A stretch of DNA of 64,000 bases from Leptodactylus fallax (taxonomy: Eukaryota; Chordata; Amphibia; Anura; Leptodactylidae), in NCBI GenBank assembly GCA_947044405.1, contig CAMRHE010001073.1, forward strand, positions 1 to 64,000. The letters are read 5' to 3'. The notes beneath the pieces were generated by a model, which was not told where the DNA came from, searched no databases, and was given only the letters and a program-made list of their open reading frames with translations. The position numbers and the translations under genes are program-made. Shown in pieces: positions 59,831-64,000 of the stretch (positions within the stretch are counted from its first letter, which is position 1; each line of letters starts with the position of its first letter).

Positions 59831-59904
59831 TGAGCTTGGGTTCTACCATGGTCTTTTCTGCAGTATTTTTTTTTTGCTGCGGCCCACTATGTGGGGCTTT
59901 AGTC

Positions 59905-60263
59905 TTAAAGGGGTTATTCTAAGGACTAATCTAAACTTACCTGGTCTGAGCATTTGTTGCAACTGGACTTGGGGTTCCTGGGCTGTTTCCGACTCGGTTA
60001 CATGAAATCGGAATCAGCCTGTCTCTCAGGCTACTCTGTCTCCTCCCTCCTCACCTGTGCTATAGGCTCTGGCTTTTCTATAGTCAGCCGACCCCCATAG
60101 CACAGGTAACAACTACCTGTGCAAACAGGAAAGGAAGGAAGGAGGCAGAGCGACCTGGAGATGGGGGCTTGTCCCGATCACAGAGTGTGAACCAGCCTCA
60201 AATCCCCAAGGTTCAGCTGCAACAAATGCCCGGACCAGGTAAGTCTCTAGATAACCCCTTTAA
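59905..60263. mobile_element. T2-like MITE (ACTTACCTGG subfamily)
   Basis: TTAAAGGGGTTATTCTAAGG at the left and CTAGATAACCCCTTTAA at the right. Arms ACTTACCTGGTCTGAGCATT and TGCCCGGACCAGGTAAGT are complementary. Confidence 0.87.
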
Positions 60264-60618
60264 ATAATAAATCCTCAAAACTGGAATTTTATGGGCACAT
60301 ACCAGATTATAGGATAGGTTCACGTCAAACCAACCATCTCAAAGGGCTATTACATTTTACGTTAAAGTAAGACTGTACTAGTTGAGCACCTCTAGTGTCC
60401 AGATATTGTATTACAAGTCCTATGCTTAGATCTTAAGGAGGCGGTTGTTTACAATTCTGTATGTATGAACATGGCCATGTATTCTATATAAGTAGCGTCC
60501 CCTTTTAGCTGTGTGCGCCCCAAAATAAGCTCTTGGGGAAGGAATTGGGACAGCAGATGATTTATTAAGTTTGATAAGTCTAATAAGGCCATAGAGAGAA
60601 AAAGTGGAACCCCCCCTT

Positions 60619-60826
60619 TTAAAGGGAGTCTGTCACCATATCATGCCAGCCCTGCATATCAGTAGGTTAGGGTCACCTGAATCATACATAGAGTTTTCCA
60701 CATGTGAATTGGTGTCTCCGTTGCAGAGATATGTCTCACAAGGAGAAAACACCATTGATTCAGGAGACCCCAACCTATTTATATGCAGGGTTGGGTTGAT
60801 ATGCTGGGGTTTGGTGACAGACTCCA
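60619..60826. mobile_element. T2-like MITE (GGGCTGGGTTGATATG subfamily), right end mutated
   Basis: TTAAAGGGAGTCTGTCACC at the left and GGTGACAGACTCC at the right. Arms CATATCATGCCAGCCCTGCA and TGCAGGGTTGGGTTGATATG are complementary. Confidence 0.78.
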
Positions 60827-61274
60827 AGGCCCTGTTGACCAGCTCTGCCCACACACACACAATTCGCACGGCCAAGTAGTTCTTCTTTACTGCATGTATG
60901 TGCGTATGTATGTAAATGACACAATGACACAGCGCTGTACATTCATCCAGAGATCACTTTACTGCAGCAGCTTCATCCAGGATTAAAACAAACGTCATAC
61001 ATTTCTAGAAGACATTAATAATTATAATAATTATGGGTACCCTAAAACAAATGTAAAAAAACCATAAGACACAAGTTCATTAGGGAATGAATGGTGAAGA
61101 TGATGTGGCGGTTTCCTGAATGGAAGAGCTGTGGCCTCTGCGTTCCCCCCCGACTAGGAGGCAGCCATTGCACCACGTTGTCCTCATGGGTATAGAGAAG
61201 GCACACAGCTGAGTGGCTGATCTCGCTTGTCACAAGGCTGAGGTGGTTCATTGGTCGTCCTCTGTCCCAGCTTT
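60827..61274 (-). other. ATAD3: ATAD3 3' UTR (extent uncertain)
   Basis: Sequence downstream of the ATAD3 stop. No clear minus-strand AATAAA lies in the first 300 bases. A minus-strand AATAAA (TTTATT on the plus strand) occurs at 60561-60566, which would place the RNA end beyond the T2-like element at 60619. The true end is unknown. Confidence 0.4.
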
Positions 61275-61454
61275 TCATACAGGTGTTCCCTCTAGATGGG
61301 GAAGTAGCGGGTTTTTTCCAGGCTCTTTTCCCTCTTCCTTGCCCTCTGCTTTAAGCCATTCCATCTTCTGTTGGTGCTGTCGGATAGCGTCGGCCACACG
61401 GGCATCAACCATGGCTTCTGTCAATATGCCATCTTCTGAAGCATAGGCTGCAGC
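61275..61454 (-). CDS. ATAD3: ATAD3 last coding exon (C-terminus)
   Basis: ATAD3 is an inner-mitochondrial-membrane AAA+ ATPase needed for mitochondrial DNA organisation, cristae and sterol handling. This 180-bp exon (60 codons including TGA at 61275-61277) follows a good minus-strand acceptor (GTATTCCAG) at 61455. It encodes [14 protein letters not shown], then [17 protein letters not shown], then EWLKAEG and a charged tail ending PHLEGTPV. The first 38 or so residues match the helical C-terminal extension after the AAA+ domain in vertebrate ATAD3A as recalled. The last 20 are lineage-variable. The exon enters in phase 0. Upstream exons were not found before base 64000. Orientation is convergent with TMEM240, as in mammals. 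Confidence 0.94.
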   Translation of the reverse strand, partial: AAAYASEDGILTEAMVDARVADAIRQHQQKMEWLKAEGKEEGKEPGKNPLLPHLEGTPV

Positions 61455-61547
61455 CTGGAATACATACAGTTAAAAGGTTAGATAACCTAAGAAACACGCA
61501 TGAACGATAAGGCAGAAACTCAAAAAATGACCTTTCACCACCTCCAC

Positions 61548-61790
61548 CTCTTTGCATCCATCAATAGGGGCTGCTCCGCTGATTCCAGCACAGTTGGAAT
61601 TTTTTCTCTAGCCCCCACCATTCCTGAACAATCGCTGCTGTTAGTTTCGGCACCCAATATGCTAATTAGGTTATCTACTGTCCGGTGGGCGGTCCCAGCA
61701 TGTAGCAGATAAACCTGACAGCATAGAACCTAATTAGCATATTGGGTGCTGAAATTAACAGAAGGGATTACTCAGGGATGGTGGGGGCTA
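61548..61790. mobile_element. Foldback, GCTCCRCTGATTCYRGCRCAG type, copy 2
   Basis: The left TAGCCCCCACCATTCCTGA pairs with the right TCAGGGATGGTGGGGGCTA. Inner TTTCGGCACCCAATATGCTA pairs with TAGCATATTGGGTGCTGAAA. The left flank GCTGATTCCAGCACAG matches copy 1 at 18680. Confidence 0.8.
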
Positions 61791-62512
61791 CATTTACATA
61801 CAGAGGTTTATTGCATCCATCTTTTCGGGGCGGAGGACTCTGACTACATTAGACTTTCTAATTTGTTTTTCTCCTTCCCATATCCTAATACATTTCTTCA
61901 TACATACAGCCAATCCAATGAACATGTCACATCAACATGCAGAGATTCTCAGGCCGCTTTGCTGACACTTCCACTCTCCACGGGATATTTTTCTCTAATA
62001 TGTCTCCCATTATTTTAGCGTCTCTCTTCACTTCACCTGACAGTGGTACAGGACGGGGGCTCACGGTGACCGTGTGCATTCAGCTTTGGGTCACGAACGA
62101 TACAGAAATGAAGTGACACGTCTTCTCAAGCTGAAAATAGGTGTTTGTATCCAGTGTAGTGTATGGGTAAGATGTGTCACTTTCGGGGGTTGCACCATAC
62201 ATCCCCCTCCCCTTAATAATGGCTGCAGGAGGTAATTGAGAAAAGACCAAGAACTAAAGAAGCTGAGAGACTGCAGACAGACATTGGGAAGGATAAGGAA
62301 AAATAAAAGACGTCTGAGTTGCTATTGGCTACTGAATGTAGGTACTGTGCCAGTGGTTTTGAACTTTTTGGGGCAAGGAACCTCACACAGGAAAGGTCCA
62401 TGACCTACCAATCCATAGTCAAACACAATACATAGTGATGAGACACATATATGTCTTATAGTGTCCTGAACAGGGTGTGACATGCCCAAGAAAGTCCCCT
62501 TTTACAGGCAAC

Positions 62513-62602
62513 TTAAAGGTAATGCAAAAATCTTAAGAGGTACCTGCCAGGTATGTCTCTGGGAAGGCACCCTGACAATTTTTGGCCAAAGAACTCCTTT
62601 AA
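62513..62602. mobile_element. Possible short T2-like MITE
   Basis: TTAAAGGTAATGC at the left and AAGAACTCCTTTAA at the right give TTAA borders, but the arms beyond the first 7 bases do not match well. The centre ACCTGCCAGGTATG is palindromic. Confidence 0.35.
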
Positions 62603-64000
62603 GTCTTTATGGTCAACAAGTAAAAGCTGAGGTCTTGGGTGAACCAAAGGGTTTAGATTAGAAGAACATGGCTTCTTCCATACAGTTAATACTCACTCAA
62701 ACAAAGCTCATAGACAAGGTCGGTGCTGGTTATGTGAAGGTGGCGGCCATGTCTTTTTAATCTTATATGACCTATTTTGACGTCAGAATTTCTCCACCCT
62801 TGGATGTGTGGTCTTCTGGACCGAATGCCCCCCAGCTAGTCAAGTACTGTGTATAAGCAGCTAAACGATTGGGCATTTCGATTTCAGAAACATGGCTGTC
62901 ACTTTTCATGGCCAATAAACCAATACCTAAGGGTCTGTAGTGTACATTTACCAAAACCACTGGCAATGGTCCCAATGCACATGGTAAATGGACCCACAGA
63001 CCCCCATTATATTGCAGTATCTACCAGTGGTCCAGGGTTCTCTTGTGGATCACAATGGTGGGTACCACAGCCGAAGACGACCTGGAAACGTAGGATGCTT
63101 TCTGTGAAATTTCTGCAGAGAGGTTGGACCTTGACAAATTATTTTTACTGATTTTAATTTATTTTTTTTTTTGGGGGGGAGACATAATGGAGTCAAAATG
63201 AAATACATCCGATGCAGTAAGAAATGTTACAATGTCACAACTCTGAGCAATAAATACTAATCTAGATATAGTGTCAAGGGGGTGGCTGTGGCTTCCCGGA
63301 TTGCATGGCTGGGATGTTTAAAGACCCAGAAAGAGTTAATGAGGAAAAGATAAGATAAGCAGTCAGTAAAAAGTGAACACATGCTCGGGCTAATGAAGCC
63401 CCATTTCTATTCATGAATGCCGGGGAAGTTGGAGTATTCACATTCGACAGCAATTCAGCGTAAGCTGTTTGACATCGGCAGCTGGCAGGTGAAAGGCCCA
63501 TCCTCCCCACAAACTGCTTTCTTGAGGGATTTTCCAGAGCAGCGGCTGTGTAATGTAGATTAACTGGAAAGGGAGAGTTCTCCCTCCTCTCATCTCCAGC
63601 TGAAGGTCACAGGAACGAGGAGATGCATTCAAGGAACACAAGAACACCTAACACAGGGTGGAGCGCAGCGAATCCGGAGGTTACTGGGACACAACCTGCA
63701 CTACGCCGCCCGGTTAACGCTTGCGGTCAACCATAGTCTAGGTTACGACCAGATCTGGTTGATAGTATGGGAACGGCAGCCAGTGGACGAATCCACGTAC
63801 GCGCGATGTTAGGTGGCTCCAGAGAATATAGAATAACTGAGCCACAGGACATGGTTATGTTGAGTTATGCTCCATTATACAAGGAAATTCTATTGACTAG
63901 GGCTGTTGTGGACATCAAACGGTATATTCACACCGTGCACACAGCTTTGGCGCAAATTCTTTTTGAAGGATATGTCCAACTATTTGCACTGCAATGCCCT

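Larger units (their letters stand above)
61455..64000 (-). other. ATAD3: ATAD3 last intron (partial)
   Basis: No second ATAD3 exon is recognised up to the window edge. Besides the foldback at 61548-61790 and a weak T2-like pair at 62513-62602, there is no repeat I can bound. The stretch 62603-64000 holds no gene by inspection. Confidence 0.6.

Noticed and set aside
61213..61446. Plus-strand frame opposite the ATAD3 exon
   Set aside because: The minus strand carries the recognisable ATAD3 C-terminus with a proper acceptor; the plus frame is its shadow.

Overview
The window looks like anuran amphibian (frog or toad) nuclear DNA. Coding sequence is sparse, introns are spliced with GT-AG borders, and the rest is packed with DNA transposons of the frog type: many TTAA-flanked foldback elements with TTAAAGGRR ends (T2-like), Tc1 relatives, hAT-like foldbacks, plus Ty3/Gypsy, DIRS-like and L2/CR1-like remnants. 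The anuran assignment is inferred from repeat content and gene order, not from a species marker. I saw no bacterial operon, CRISPR array, rRNA or convincing tRNA.

Two host genes are present, both incomplete and pointing tail to tail. TMEM240 lies on the plus strand: its penultimate coding exon is 12931-13139 and its last coding exon 29156-29304, separated by a 16-kb intron. Its first exons were not found and probably lie left of the window. ATAD3 (mitochondrial AAA+ ATPase) lies on the minus strand: its last coding exon is 61275-61454 and its other exons lie to the right. The same convergent pair is found in mammals, so this is conserved microsynteny. Here the stop codons are about 32 kb apart, and the space is largely transposon sequence.

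Layout: 1-1986, 3' end of a decayed Gypsy element with LTR. 3-9 kb, foldbacks, including a large TTAA element (5644-6949) holding an hAT-like foldback and a 22-bp minisatellite. 10489-12119, a nearly intact Tc1-type element with DD38E catalytic spacing (Intruder-like). 12.9-29.3 kb, TMEM240 exons and an intron holding nested T2-like elements, an L2/CR1-like fragment, a DIRS-like tyrosine-recombinase remnant and a DD34E Tc1 fragment. 29.3-34 kb, TMEM240 3' UTR and mostly unrecognised DNA. 34-61 kb, dense foldbacks, a 1.7-kb 43-bp minisatellite, a 46-bp minisatellite, a second DD34E Tc1 copy and a decayed Tc1/mariner pseudogene. 61-64 kb, ATAD3 last exon and intron.

No undescribed multi-gene system is visible. 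The most interesting pattern is that all three sizeable minisatellites lie inside foldback elements, between the inverted arms. This suggests repeated birth of tandem arrays in the loops of these transposons.
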